A stretch of 39,520 nt of DNA from Chara braunii. Taxonomy: Eukaryota; Streptophyta; Charophyceae; Charales; Characeae. Under the pieces are notes generated by a model. It saw only the letters and a list, made by a program, of their open reading frames with translations, searched no databases and had not been told where the DNA came from. Where the stretch lies: positions 2,912,504-2,952,023 of the forward strand of contig BFEA01000144.1 in assembly GCA_003427395.1 (NCBI GenBank). Direction: 5' to 3'. Positions 29,531 to 39,461 of the stretch are shown here, in pieces; the first letter of the stretch is position 1, and each line of letters opens with the position of its first letter. The translations under genes and the position numbers were made by a program.

Positions 29531-30081
29531 AGACGCGCACACACACACATCCGAGTCTGTCAGGATTCAAACTGATGTTCAGGTTAGTAACAGGCAAGTG
29601 TGTCCCATCAACCAGATGGGCTGGGGACGTCTGCCGAAAATGGCGGCACCTGAGAGCATGCAACAGGCCCTGAGCATTCAAGGATGACACATAAGTCAAG
29701 AAATGGTCCCGGTAAACGGGGGGCAAGACTGTGTCATGTAGTGTTGAAGAACATGGACCATCTTCCACGTGGCAGGTAAGTACTCGGCTACCTGCCAATT
29801 ACGTACACTCGGCTAACTGCCAGCCTGAGGTAAGTACAGGCATGGTAGAGCTGCTTGATCTGCAATGCAGCAGATAAGTAGTTCAATAAACAAAATCGAG
29901 CTGCTTGATCTGCCACGTCGCAGAGTAGTGACACAACGTGGGCGTAGATATTGGACCCCGCAGGCAATAGCGCAGGTAGATAAACAGTGCGGGCATAGTA
30001 CAGGCATAGACATAGCACACAGGTGTACTACAACAGGCAAAGAGATAGCTCAGGCATAGTTCGGACAGGATAGTGGTGTGG
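29529..30081. other. Unassigned region with short 'aggcatag' repeats
   Basis: Repeated words: gagctgcttgatctgc twice near 29849 and 29900, and multiple aggcatag words from 29985 to 30105. No gene recognised. Confidence 0.4.
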
Positions 30082-30170
30082 CTCATGCTTAGTGCAGGCA
30101 TAGCATGCGCATACCATGCCCATGGCACAAGCATATTCTATGCGCATGCTATGCCTGCACTAAGCATGAG
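30082..30170. repeat. Perfect inverted duplication, 32-bp arms, 25-nt loop
   Basis: Arms 30082-30113 and 30139-30170 are exact reverse complements (CTCATGCTTAGTGCAGGCAT...). The absence of any mismatch implies a very recent event or selection on pairing. Confidence 0.95.
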
Positions 30171-30204
30171 GATGGGTGGGTACATAACATTAGTGAATGG
30201 ATGC

Positions 30205-30930
30205 GTTACGCATTGGGATTTTTTCCTCGTTTTTTCTTTTCTTTTCAGAATGCAAACGACACACCCGGTGTTCATCTGTCTATCCGTGAACCTCCTTGTC
30301 TCTCTTCTTCCTTTGGGATTATTTTTTCTCATTTTTTCTTATCTTTTCACAATGCAAACATCACACCTGGTTTCCATCTGTCTGTCTGGCAACCTCCTCC
30401 TCTTTTTTTTTTTTTCCTCTGTTCTCCCGCCGGGATTTTTTGTCCTCATTTTTTCTTTTCTTTTCACAACGCAACACATCACACCCGTTTTGCATCTCTC
30501 TGTCTGGTCTCTCTTGTAGTCCATCGTCGTCTTCCTCTTCTCGCTCATCATCGGGTGCCTCCACATCTTGCTTCTCCTCCTTGTCTCCTCTCTCCTCCCC
30601 ACCATCTCTCCTCTCCACCCTCTTCTTCCTCCTTCTCTCCCTCTCTTCCTCGTTGTCTCATTTCATCCTCTTCCTCCCATCCCCGTCCTCTTCAGCGCAG
30701 AGTTGCAAATGCCGCTACATGTCTTCATCTGGCCGTCCAACTGCAAGACCACGCACCCGTTCTCCGCGACTTCCTCTTTTTTTCCCCTCCTCCTTTGCCG
30801 CCGCCTTGTCCTCTTCTTTTTCTCCCTTGTCTCCTCTTTCGTCCTCGTGGTCTCTCTTCTCCCTTCTCTCTCTTCCTCCTCGTGTCCCGGCTCTTCAGCC
30901 TAGGACGTAAACGTTGCACCCGGTCTTCAT
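30205..30930. repeat. Pyrimidine-rich minisatellite
   Basis: The unit ttgggattttttcctcattt, then tttcttttca(g/c)aatgcaa, then catctgtctgtctgg, occurs about three times from 30210 to 30515, followed by cctcctcttcc-rich DNA. A 395-codon plus-strand open frame runs through it but is Ser/Pro/Phe/Leu low-complexity and shows the DNA repeat, so I do not call it a gene. Confidence 0.65.
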
Positions 30931-31392
30931 CTCCATGTGAGACTGCGCGCCCGCTGAGCTCGTTCGCCACCAATGCCTCATGGGTCTCCGCCAGCCCCAC
31001 TCCAGAGGGAGGCCTGCTTTTGTGGACGGTGTCCTGCCTCGATGCAGAGATTCAGAAAGGGAGATCAATAGCAGTCTTCTACAACTCTCCACGAAAGTGG
31101 TGTCCATTCAATGACATACACGGAATCCCATCCTTCTTGGTAGTAGGACTTGTCCCCGGGACAAGGTCCCACTGCAAAAGAGAGTTGGACTTGTGGCATG
31201 AATGTTTGACGGAATTGCAAAGAGGGCGTAGGACAGCAGATCTATCGTGGTTTTCACTACTTTGCCGCAAACATATTCAGATTCTGGCATGATGGCATCC
31301 AATCCAGCCCTCCTTTCTAGTGGGCCTCGTTTGAAATACATACAGACTTCAGTTCGAATCCCGCTCAAAATAGAAGAGTTGAATCCAGCAGC

Positions 31393-31503
31393 CTACAGTC
31401 TTCCCCCAAATACAACGGACGGTCATTATAGCTGAATTTGGTGTATCTTTCAGTTGAAATTCAGCTATAATGACCGTACGTTGTATTCGGGGGAAGACTG
31501 TAG
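31393..31503. repeat. Inverted duplication, 47-bp arms, 17-nt loop
   Basis: Arms 31393-31439 and 31457-31503 (CTACAGTCTTCCCCC...) differ at two positions. The right arm runs straight into the A box of the SINE at 31485, so the arms carry the leader of that element, arranged head to head. Confidence 0.95.
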
Positions 31504-31745
31504 CCCAGTTGGTAAGGAAAGCAATGACATTCGGGAGGTCTTGGGTTCAATCCCTATTGGCCTCGTGTACCTCCCTGCGCATGCTTGGCGCCCATCACCT
31601 AAAGATAGCCCATTGCCCCCCCTGAGCGGTATGGAAGCAGAGACTGCTGATGTTCATAGGGGGAGGGGAGGGACAACAACTGGCCCATTGAATAAGCTCG
31701 GTCGTGATGCTACTGGCTGACCGCTGTCTTAACACAGGCTGGCTG
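31485..31745 (+). mobile_element. tRNA-derived SINE
   Basis: The head has an A box TAGCCCAGTTGG at 31501-31512 and a B box GGTTCAATCCC at 31544-31554, 43 nt apart as in a tRNA. It is followed by an unrelated body with aaagatagcccattgccccc and ccgctgtcttaacacaggct. No poly-A tail is obvious, so the 3' end is uncertain. It is transcribed, if at all, by RNA polymerase III and depends on a LINE for movement. Confidence 0.6.
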
Positions 31746-32011
31746 CTACGGGGTTCCCTGCAATACTGTTATGACCAGGGTGGCCGGAGTCCGGCCCGGG
31801 CCGAATGGCCGAACGTCCACCCCTGGCCCCTGGGACCTTTGGCCGAACTCCGATGTTTAAGTTTTTTTTTTTTTTTTGTTTGTTTGTTTCTAAACCACCA
31901 GTACCTCCAGTCCTGTTTTCGCTGAACCTGAATTTCACCGCTTACCGAGTTTTTTTTTTGTTTTTTTTTTTTAACCATCCAATACATTCTATATGAGGTG
32001 CTTGTGAGACT

Positions 32012-32546
32012 CTGCTACCTCAGGGCATACTCACACGGCGACCTAACGACCTTAAATCCCAAAATTTGACGCAGTTTTCAGGTCACACTGGAGAGGCCTG
32101 CTACCCAAGTATGCTTTTTGCTGCTACCCAAGTAATCTTTTTGGTGAACCGTTCTGCAGCAGGGCTATGGGAGGACCCTTTTTGAGACCACCTCCAGAGC
32201 TGGTCTCAAATTACCTTTTCAAGTTTTTCTTTCTCCGTGAGGTATTTCAAGAAATTCGTGCATGAGCAAAACACCCGTGCGTGTTATTTCAGCATTCAAA
32301 AAAAAAAAAAAAAAAAAACTCTGCATATTTTTGGGTGTAACCAGTGTGATTACGTCCAGTTCTGTGAGGCACAAATCTCAGGGCCACGACTCTGTCCTTT
32401 GTGGACACAAAACTCATGTGTGACCGCATGGGCACCCAAAGGCACAAATACATGGTACCAAACGCCCCAGATATTTGCGACTTAAAGTCCCTGACTATGA
32501 AAAACTTTTCGGCTTTTTCGAAGTCAGTATGCCCTGAGGCAGTCAG
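32012..32546. mobile_element. TIR element, about 535 bp
   Basis: The ends CTGCTACCTCAGGGCATACT and AGTATGCCCTGAGGCAGTCAG are inverted copies over about 23 bp. Weaker inverted similarity continues inward (gaccttaaatcc against ggactttaagtc). It encodes no transposase. The superfamily is not determined; the cagggcat motif recalls hAT ends, but no 8-bp target duplication is visible. Confidence 0.55.
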
Positions 32547-33122
32547 TTGCCCCACGTGGAAAACGCCCTGCCTTGCTGGCATTGCACTACAAGAAAATGA
32601 AAAGAAGGGAAAAACAAAAACAAAAACAACATCAATCACGTTCCATACATACTGGCCAGATAAATTCCTCGAAGCACTGGTGTGTCTTCCACCTCTGTGA
32701 GGGCCTCTTCCCTGACATCGCTGGATTTGAAGTTCTTAGTTTTTATTCCCCCCCCCCCCCCCTCACCGTGGGCCTACAGGGTCCCAATCTTCTTTTTTGT
32801 TTCTTTCCTACCGACCCTGCGATGGACTCCTGGAGCATGGTCCCACTAGCAACCGGATAGGATAGAAAAGAGTTTGTGTGGCAGTCGAGTGACCCAAATC
32901 CTGCCGTGCAGTACTCGTGATCTCACGGTCAGTATTTTACATGTATTCCCCGGAAAAGTAAGGAGATCTTTGGAAAGCCTCCCGAGCATGCTGTCTCATC
33001 AAGCAGTCACACTGGTCAAATTGGACATGGAGACAGCCCCCGCCCATACCATCAAATTCGCCCGGAAGATAGGCGTTGTGCAAATCCTTAGACAACGAAT
33101 ATGGATTTCAACCTACACAAAT

Positions 33123-33123
<1 letters not shown>

Positions 33124-33170
<47 letters not shown>

Positions 33171-33209
33171 GAGTAGACAAGCAATTCACCAAGAATCAAG
33201 AAAGCTGCA

Positions 33210-33261
<52 letters not shown>
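33124..33261. repeat. Two GA microsatellites
   Basis: (GA)n runs at about 33124-33169 and 33212-33261 with 40 bp between. They lie in the insertion inside the TIR element. Confidence 0.95.
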
Positions 33262-33263
<2 letters not shown>

Positions 33264-33371
33264 GATCACCTGGGCGTGATTGACAGTCGCGCCTTTTCCC
33301 ACGCTACCAAGAAGCTGTTGCGAACCACGCTACAAAGAAGTTGTTCCGAATGGAAGTACACTCACACATTC

Positions 33372-33450
33372 GGCTACCAAGAAACCTCATGAAAACGGAA
33401 AATAGCGGCACGCCAAGAAACCTCATGAAAACGGAATATAGCGGCACGCC
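33372..33450. repeat. Short direct repeat, 36-bp unit
   Basis: ccaagaaacctcatgaaaac plus ggaa-atagcggcacg occurs twice in tandem. Confidence 0.85.
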
Positions 33451-33491
33451 TTCCGCCGGCTGCAACGTGCTAAACCACGCACCAGGCCTGC

Positions 33492-33583
33492 ACCAGGCCT
33501 TCACCAGGTCGAACGGACCCGTGCTAAACGGCAAACCAGATTGCTGTTTAGCACGGACCCGTTCGACCTGGTGAAGGCCTGGT
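33492..33583. repeat. Inverted duplication, 38-bp arms, 16-nt loop
   Basis: Arms 33492-33529 and 33546-33583 (ACCAGGCCTTCACCAGGTCG...) differ only near the ggaccc word. A third, direct copy of the right arm follows at about 33589-33625 (gtttagcacaagcccattcg). Confidence 0.92.
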
Positions 33584-34572
33584 TTGTTGTTTAGCACAAG
33601 CCCATTCGACCTGGTGAAGGCCTAGTGCGGGTGTGGTGCGTTGGGCCCCTTCACCCGACAGCGGTCTGGCCCGGGATACTGGCCCAAGAGGCTCGGAGGC
33701 CGGCAACAAAAATCCCCTGGTGGTTTAACACAGGGCACGCCCATGCAAAGAAAGCTTCCCGCCAAAATGTTTTCAATCCGTTGGGGGTATGGGCAACCCC
33801 AACAGGGGGTGGGGTCGGCCATAGGCCGACTGGATACAAGATTTTCAGTATTTTGCTTGCTGTTGTGCAATTATCTCATTGGGTGGAGCCCTCCTTCAAT
33901 CACGGAGTATAAGGAGGGTGTCATGATCACTGCTGACGGAAGTCGAGTTTATTCCAGAAAATGTGGCAGTTACTTTGTTCACTGTTGTTGCAACCACCAC
34001 CATCAGATCATTTGTGATCTGATGGCTGGGAAGCACTCTGCCGTGATTTCCGGTGAGAGGTCTCTATTTTTATTTTTTATTTTTTCCTTTCTCCTGTTTT
34101 CTCAGCCCAGAAATTCGTAATGAACCTGTCAGGCCGCTGCCACTCAGTGCCACACTGGATCTGGATCGGCCACACTCCTATCCAACTGCTAATGGGACCA
34201 TGCTCATGAACTTTTCGGATGAGGTCATTTTCCCAAATGGGACTACAGTTGTAAAAGGCAGTGGTGGTTTGTCTTTCTTTTTTTTTTGGCCACGGTAACC
34301 CGGGCGCCCGGGGCACCCCATGACGCTCGGAATGGCGCCCGGGTCGCCGGCCGTGCAACCCCCCCCAGCAGGTACCCAGGCCCCTCTCGCGCCGAGGCTG
34401 ATAAAGCCTGAAAAAAAAAAATCGCGGCGCCGCCAGATGCCCTACCACGGAAAGAAAAACTAGGAGGCCGGCGCAATTTTTTTGGGGGTCCGATAGGACC
34501 AGTTTTGCAGGTTTTTTTTTTCATCTCAAATCTGGCCGTTGATCTGTGCCGATCGACAGCGCACACAGATCC

Positions 34573-34980
34573 AGGATTTGAATTCGAATCCTGGCCGACT
34601 CCAGCACCCGGCTCCATGCCAGTACCCCTCCGACCGCAGCCCTTTGCCAGTTCGTCACAACGGCCCTCCGCGCGCTCGACGTCCCCGTAACCGCTCCATC
34701 GCCGAAGCTGCCTACTCCCTCCGTGCGCGCCATTGTCGATGCCCCACGCGCCAACAATTGCTGCTCCCTCTTCACCAAGGTTACCCCCGCGCTATCCCAG
34801 ATAAGGTTCGAGAACTTCAAGGTAAGTTCTGTTCCTCTTTTTTTCTTCCTCTTTTCTTCTTCTTCTTCTTGTTCTTGTTCTTGTTCTTGTTCTTCTTGTT
34901 CTTCTTCTTCTTCGTCGTCGTCGTCGTCTTCTTTTCCTTTCTTCTTTCTTCTTTTTCTTCTCCTTCTCCTTCTTCTTCAG
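34573..34980 (+). other. Candidate exon and short intron
   Basis: A plus-strand frame is open from about 34573 to the donor AAG|GTAAGT at 34821/34822. It reads ALRALDVPVTAPSPKLPTPS and CCSLFTKVTPALSQIRFENF. The following 159 bp ends ttcttcttcag at 34980 after a long pyrimidine tract, so the segment 34822-34980 has all sequence marks of a short intron. Downstream DNA quickly turns into a minisatellite. No known domain and no clear start. It could be a real exon, a decayed gene, or a chance match in a TTC repeat. Confidence 0.3.
34838..34978. repeat. TTC/CTT-rich simple repeat
   Basis: ttcttcttcttgttcttgtt and related words across the whole segment. Confidence 0.9.
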
Positions 34981-35009
34981 AGCTAATGTATTATTAATCT
35001 TTGACGTGG

Positions 35010-35395
35010 CGTCCTCGCTCCCTCCCGCCAGATTACCTCGCTCTGGCGTGGCATCCTCGCTCCCACTCACCATGGTCCTCCCTCCTGCCAGATCACCTCC
35101 CGCCTCCCTCTTGCCGTAGTCCTCCCTCCCGCCATATTCTCCCTCCTCCCTCCTGCCATAATCCTCCATCCTCCCTCCCGCCAGATCGCCTCCCTCGCTT
35201 CTCTTCCCCCTCATCCGCCTTCTCTCCTCCCTCCCGCCATACTCCTCCCTCCTCCCTCCTGTGATAGCCCTCCCTCCTCCCTCCCGCCGTAGCCCTCCCA
35301 CCTCCCTCCCGTGATAGGCCTCCCTCCACCCTCCCTCCAGATTGCCTCCCTCCTCCTCCGCCATATCTTCTCTGCTCCCCCCCCCTCACACACAC
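35010..35395. repeat. cctccctcccgcc minisatellite
   Basis: A core of about 20-24 bp (cctccctcc-gccatagtcc type) is repeated more than ten times. The antisense frame encodes a Gly/Arg/Glu repeat, which is a by-product. Confidence 0.9.
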
Positions 35396-35899
35396 AGAAA
35401 CGATATGCATGAAAAAACAAAATGAGGGCAGATTTGGGTCGTACTCAGAAAGCGCAACAAAGGCCGACACTCAAAAAAAAAAAAAGCAAAAAAAAAAGTG
35501 GATTTTCTGCATGCCCGGGGTACCCCGGACGGGGTCCCCACCCGGGCGAGGCACCCGAGGAAAGCTAGGTACAACCCCCCCCTCTCTTCTACGATTTTTC
35601 CCTTTTTTTTGTGCTACAAAATCAAACCAAAATTCACTGGTAGGTGGTTTTGGCCATAGACTCTATAATTGGAAATGAAAAAAAACAACCTCGAAATGGA
35701 GTTTGGCGGGCCCCGAACAACTAGTTGGACAGGACCCGAACCCCGACCAGAACCCCCGAATGTTTATGTGGGTGTCTGAACCCCCTCGAAAATTCGGCCT
35801 AACAACCTTACTAAAAACCATAGAAAATAATTTTAAGAGGAGAAGATTTTTTTTTAAATAATTTAATTTTCTAGTATTTGTGCTGAAGTGCAGGGGTGA
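35396..35899. other. Unassigned region
   Basis: GC-rich patches (ccccggggtaccccgg near 35513-35528; gggccccgaac near 35709) alternate with A/T runs. No gene recognised. Confidence 0.4.
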
Positions 35900-36519
35900 G
35901 GTTCCATTAGCAGTCGGATAGGAGTGTGGCCGATCCAGTATGACACTGAGTGGCAGGGGGCTGACAGGTTCATTACGAATTTCTGGGCTGAAAAAACAAG
36001 AGAAAGGCAAAAGAAAAAAAAAAGAAACAGAGACCTCCCACCGGAAATCACGGCAGAGTGTTTCCCAGCCATCAGATCACAAATGATCTGATGGTGGTGG
36101 TTGCAACAACAGTGAATAAAGTAACCGCCACATTTTCTGGAATAAACTTTGCTTCTGCTAGCAGTGATGCTAACACCCTCCATATATTGCGTGATTGAAG
36201 GAGGGCTCCACCCAATGAGATAATTGCACAATAGTAAGTAAAATACTGAAAATCTTGTATCCAGTGGGCCTAAGGCCGACCCCACCCTCTTTTGGGGTTG
36301 GCCACACCGCCAACCGATTGAAAAGATTCTGGCGGGAAACTTTCTTTGCACAGGCATGCCCAGTGTTAAAGAGAGGAGGAGGGGAACAAAAATCTCCTGA
36401 CTTTTTCGGGTAATACATGTAAAATATTGACCATGGAATCACGAGTACTCACGATAGGATTTGGGTCACTCAACTGCCCCACAAGCTCGTTTCTATCCTA
36501 TCCCGTTGCTAGTGGGACC
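35900..36519. mobile_element. TIR element family B, copy 2 (620 bp), inverted
   Basis: On the minus strand it begins GGTCCCACTAGCAACGGGAT and ends CTAATGGAACC. It matches 32839-32970 plus 33700-34199 and lacks the insertion there, so it shows the original length. A longest minus-strand frame of 164 codons resembles one in copy 1, but shared frames are expected for any recent duplicate. Confidence 0.75.
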
Positions 36520-36789
36520 TCATCCCAGGAGCTAAAGGAGTGCCATGAGGCATGTTATGATAAAGATGTGAATACCTTAAATAATTAAACTAATAGATAC
36601 ACAAATATCTCAGTTTCATAGATAAATATGTGTTTTTTCATAGAGCATAAGCAAAAAAAGAATTTTTTTTTTTTTTTTTGGATAATTGCAAACCAAACTT
36701 ATTTTGCTTTAGGGTGACCACAAAATTAGCTATGAAATCCAAAAATAAAAATAAAAATAAAATACCTAGGCTACGAGTCAGACCGCCTG

Positions 36790-37260
36790 AGTAACCTTGT
36801 TTTCCTGGGTGGCCCGTCTGTGCAAAGGCCAAAGAAGCTCCCAAGCAAAAAAAAAAAAAAAAAAAAAAAAAAGGCTACCAGCTGGGCCGTCTAGGTCCCG
36901 GGTGGCCAGCCCGTGCAAGAAGAGCGAAGGTCCAAGCAAAAAAAAAAAACCAAAAAAATCGAAAAAATCTGAAAGAAAAACGATGTTCTGCAGAAAACAA
37001 AATCGAACAACGTTTGCCTCAGGGCCACATCGAAATTCTTGATCGAATTTAAAATAAATAAAATTTAAAAATAATGTTTTTATTTTTATTTTTTTAATTG
37101 TTTTTGGCTCGACCGGGCAAGTGACCCCGGACCACTCTGGTAGCTTATAAAAAAATATTTAAAAAATGGAAAAAAGCTCAAAAAATTATGTTGTGCAAAA
37201 ATAAATTGAACAGCATTTGCCTCAGGGTTACATCAAAATTCTTACCAAATAAAAAATAAA
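36790..37260. repeat. Two tandem duplications with A-runs
   Basis: ggtggcc-g-c-gtgcaa...gc plus a poly-A run occurs twice at about 36809 and 36901. Further on, the words ga-caacgtttgcctcagggc, then aaattctt, occur twice at about 37007 and 37210 (period about 205 bp). Confidence 0.7.
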
Positions 37261-37296
37261 AATTAAAGTCAATATATATATATACAGGGTCACCAG

Positions 37297-37339
37297 CCCG
37301 TATGTACGGAGATCCCGGGCCGACCTCCGTACGTACGGG
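37297..37339. repeat. Small hairpin, 15-bp arms
   Basis: CCCGTATGTACGGAG and CTCCGTACGTACGGG with a 13-nt loop, one mismatch. Confidence 0.85.
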
Positions 37340-37401
37340 TGTTCGGGGTCCCATTCGGGGTCCGAACCCGACGGCATTCAGCCCCCGCCAAAAATTATTT
37401 T

Positions 37402-37800
37402 GGGGCCTAAAAATAAGTTTTGTTTTTCTCCATTTTTTTTGTGAGTTTTCTATTATATGAGGTACATGCCTACAAATTTTGAAGTCATTTGCCAGGCCAA
37501 AAACAAAATAAAAATCTCCAAAGATGGCGGTGTCAAAACGTGCTCACCCACTCACTATTTTGTTTTTTTTCATTTTTTACTTTTTGTTTTCACTTTATTG
37601 CGGGGCCTAAACAATTTTATTATTCTCTAAAACTTTTTTAATGCATTTTGTATTATGTGAAGTACACATATGTAAATTTTCAGGGCATTTGGTTGTGCCC
37701 CCCAAAAAAGTAAAATTTCCAAAGATGGCGGTGTCGAAAACGTGCTCGCTCACTCACTAATTTTAATTTTTCGTTTTTTTTTTTTTTTTTATTAGTTTTA
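37402..37800. repeat. Tandem duplication, about 200-bp unit
   Basis: Two diverged copies start ggggcctaaa at about 37402 and 37601. Each contains ttccaaagatggcggtgtc and cgtgctc-c-cactcacta. Confidence 0.8.
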
Positions 37801-37887
37801 TTTTCTGTGTTTTATTTTTATTTACAATTTCGTAAGGAATTTGGATGTAATTATCAGGCAAATGTTGTTGATTTTATTTTTCTTCAT

Positions 37888-37888
<1 letters not shown>

Positions 37889-37947
<59 letters not shown>

Positions 37948-37978
37948 GGCCGGCCCGGACGGTCGAACGCATCCCCAA

Positions 37979-38011
<33 letters not shown>
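37889..38011. repeat. Poly-T run and AT microsatellite
   Basis: A T run of more than 50 bp at about 37889-37945 and (AT)n at 37981-38011, separated by a short GC-rich word. Confidence 0.95.
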
Positions 38012-38012
<1 letters not shown>

Positions 38013-38031
38013 GAATGCCGGCAACCCTCTT

Positions 38032-38349
38032 TTAGGACCTGTAGACAAGTGGCCCAAAGAGGCCAACTATTTTTATAAATCCTAACCAAACGTTTTTAAC
38101 TTCTGTCGAGATTGATGAATCATAAAAAAAAAAAAAAATAGTAACCGCATGCTCCCGTAGCCATTCAGCTTGAATTTGATATAAATCCTGGTTAATAATT
38201 ACCCGCATATATTGTCCTCCCACTTCTACTTTAGATGGGGCCAACCGAGGTGGCAGGATACCATCTAAGTAACATTGTGATAAGATATCTCGGATCCGTT
38301 TCTTTATTGGAGTCGAGGTGAGTGATGATGGCTCCGCTGTCGAAAACAA
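38032..38349 (-). CDS. Small unrecognised ORF
   Basis: 105 codons, minus strand. The first two-thirds have balanced protein-like composition (KKRIRDILSQCYLDGILP, then SKVEVGGQYMRVIINQDLY and QIQAEWLREHAV). The frame then crosses an A-run (Phe5). It may be the last intact piece of a gene or of a mobile element. No family recognised and no supporting neighbour. Confidence 0.25.
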   Translation of the reverse strand: MFSTAEPSSLTSTPIKKRIRDILSQCYLDGILPPRLAPSKVEVGGQYMRVIINQDLYQIQAEWLREHAVTIFFFFYDSSISTEVKNVWLGFIKIVGLFGPLVYRS

Positions 38350-39183
38350 AGCGGGGAGATAGTAGCCAGGTCACGTTTATAGTCAAAGCCTATGGTCAAA
38401 GGCTACAAGGTGGACGAAATGAGACGAGAGGAAAAACTAATTATAGCAGCCTTGTGACGAACTGTTTCCCGTAACCACGCGACTCTCAGCGGGAAGCTGC
38501 TTCACGGGTTCGAACGGGTTGGTCGGGTGAGGAGCATGAGTATGGGTCGGGCGGGCAAGTTGCATGGATGCCCTCGCTTCTTTCTTTTTGGACCTTCGGA
38601 CCAGGACCGGGAAAGTTCCGGGTAGGCAGTTAAAGTGATCGCGCCTTGGCGAGCGTGAAAGATAACTGTTGCCATAACTTTTTTCTTGTTCTGCTGTGGG
38701 AACTGAGAATTTTGGCGCCATCATTGAGCGGGAACGTTGTTTTTGAATTTTTGAACAAGTGTCGAGCCCCCGCGGGCTCTCATAATTGTTTCCTTTCATT
38801 ATTTCTTTTTGTAATTAGGATTTAGGCTAGGAATTTAGGTACCTCGCAATCAGGCTACACGACGCTTATTGCTTGCGCGCGCCTTATCACAGCAGGATCT
38901 GGGCTCTCACTTCTCCGTGCCTTAATCCTGCGAATAACTGTAACTTTTGGCGGGTGTAATTGGAACTGTAATTTTCTCGTTCTTTATGTCTCTTTCCCCG
39001 CCCCACCTTCCCCCGCGCATGCACGCTTCCTTCTCTATTCTAATTGGTTCCTGCGTTGCATGACTGGATCAATGCGCGGAGAGTGGCTCCGTCCCCCGCA
39101 CCGCGGCCTGGCCATGCAGACGTAGGCACTTCCTCTTTTCCCATGCTCAGGCATAATCCCGGGTTTTTCGCGCAAGCATGCAC
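38350..39183. other. Unassigned region with a tggcgcc word
   Basis: A short TTTTGGCGCCATC word at 38712-38724 resembles the start of primer-binding sites seen next to some plant LTRs, but I find no LTR pair. Nothing else was recognised; minus-strand frames at 38437-38799 and 39040-39336 lack motifs. Confidence 0.3.
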
Positions 39184-39280
39184 ACTATAAATTTCGCCAG
39201 CGCGATTAACTTGCTCTCTATGCATTTGGAAGTTAGCATGGTCAGTGAGGATCGGATAACGAGTAAGCTCGAAAGGTGAG
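39184..39280 (+). promoter_or_regulatory. Candidate TATA promoter with downstream splice donor
   Basis: CTATAAATT near 39185 has an inverted CCAAT word (attgg) about 140 bp upstream. About 85 bp downstream is GAAAGGTGAGTAAAC, a good 5' splice site. It could open a gene or an LTR that lies mostly beyond the window. Confidence 0.3.
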
Positions 39281-39459
39281 TAAACGAGAGAGTTGGGCGA
39301 TCCGACGAGCTGGTGCCGAGTATGCGGGGTTGACATGCGGGCCGCAACAGACTGTGGCGCACGGGCGAACCTAGCTTGTATGACAATGTATGCTTAGACC
39401 AAGCGGGGTGACAACTCTGTGTGGATGCGAGGCGACGGACTGCCCGCATAGGAGGTGAT

Positions 39460-39461
<2 letters not shown>

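Larger units (their letters stand above)
32839..34199. mobile_element. TIR element family B, copy 1 with internal insertion
   Basis: Left end GGTCCCACTAGCAACCGGAT and right end ATCCAACTGCTAATGGGACC are imperfect inverted repeats of about 24 bp. The left 130 bp (32839-32970) and right 500 bp (33700-34199) match copy 2 at 35900-36519 in opposite orientation. The roughly 730 bp between (GA repeats and a hairpin) has no counterpart in copy 2. Plus-strand frames look alike in both copies, but no transposase motif is seen. Confidence 0.75.

Noticed and set aside
30105-31292. 395-codon plus-strand open frame
   Set aside because: Most of it is translated pyrimidine minisatellite (recurrent FFFSFHNA-type peptide) and the start lies inside the perfect hairpin; no domain.
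31340-31365. tRNA gene suggested by agttcgaatcc
   Set aside because: The T-stem does not pair and there is no A box at the right distance; at most a decayed SINE head.
34792-35470. Gly/Arg/Glu-repeat proteins on the minus strand
   Set aside because: Direct translation of the cctccctcc minisatellite and the TTC tract.
35863-36357. Protein-coding gene shared with 33641-34120
   Set aside because: The similarity is explained by DNA-level duplication of a TIR element; no domain and no start conserved as a gene.
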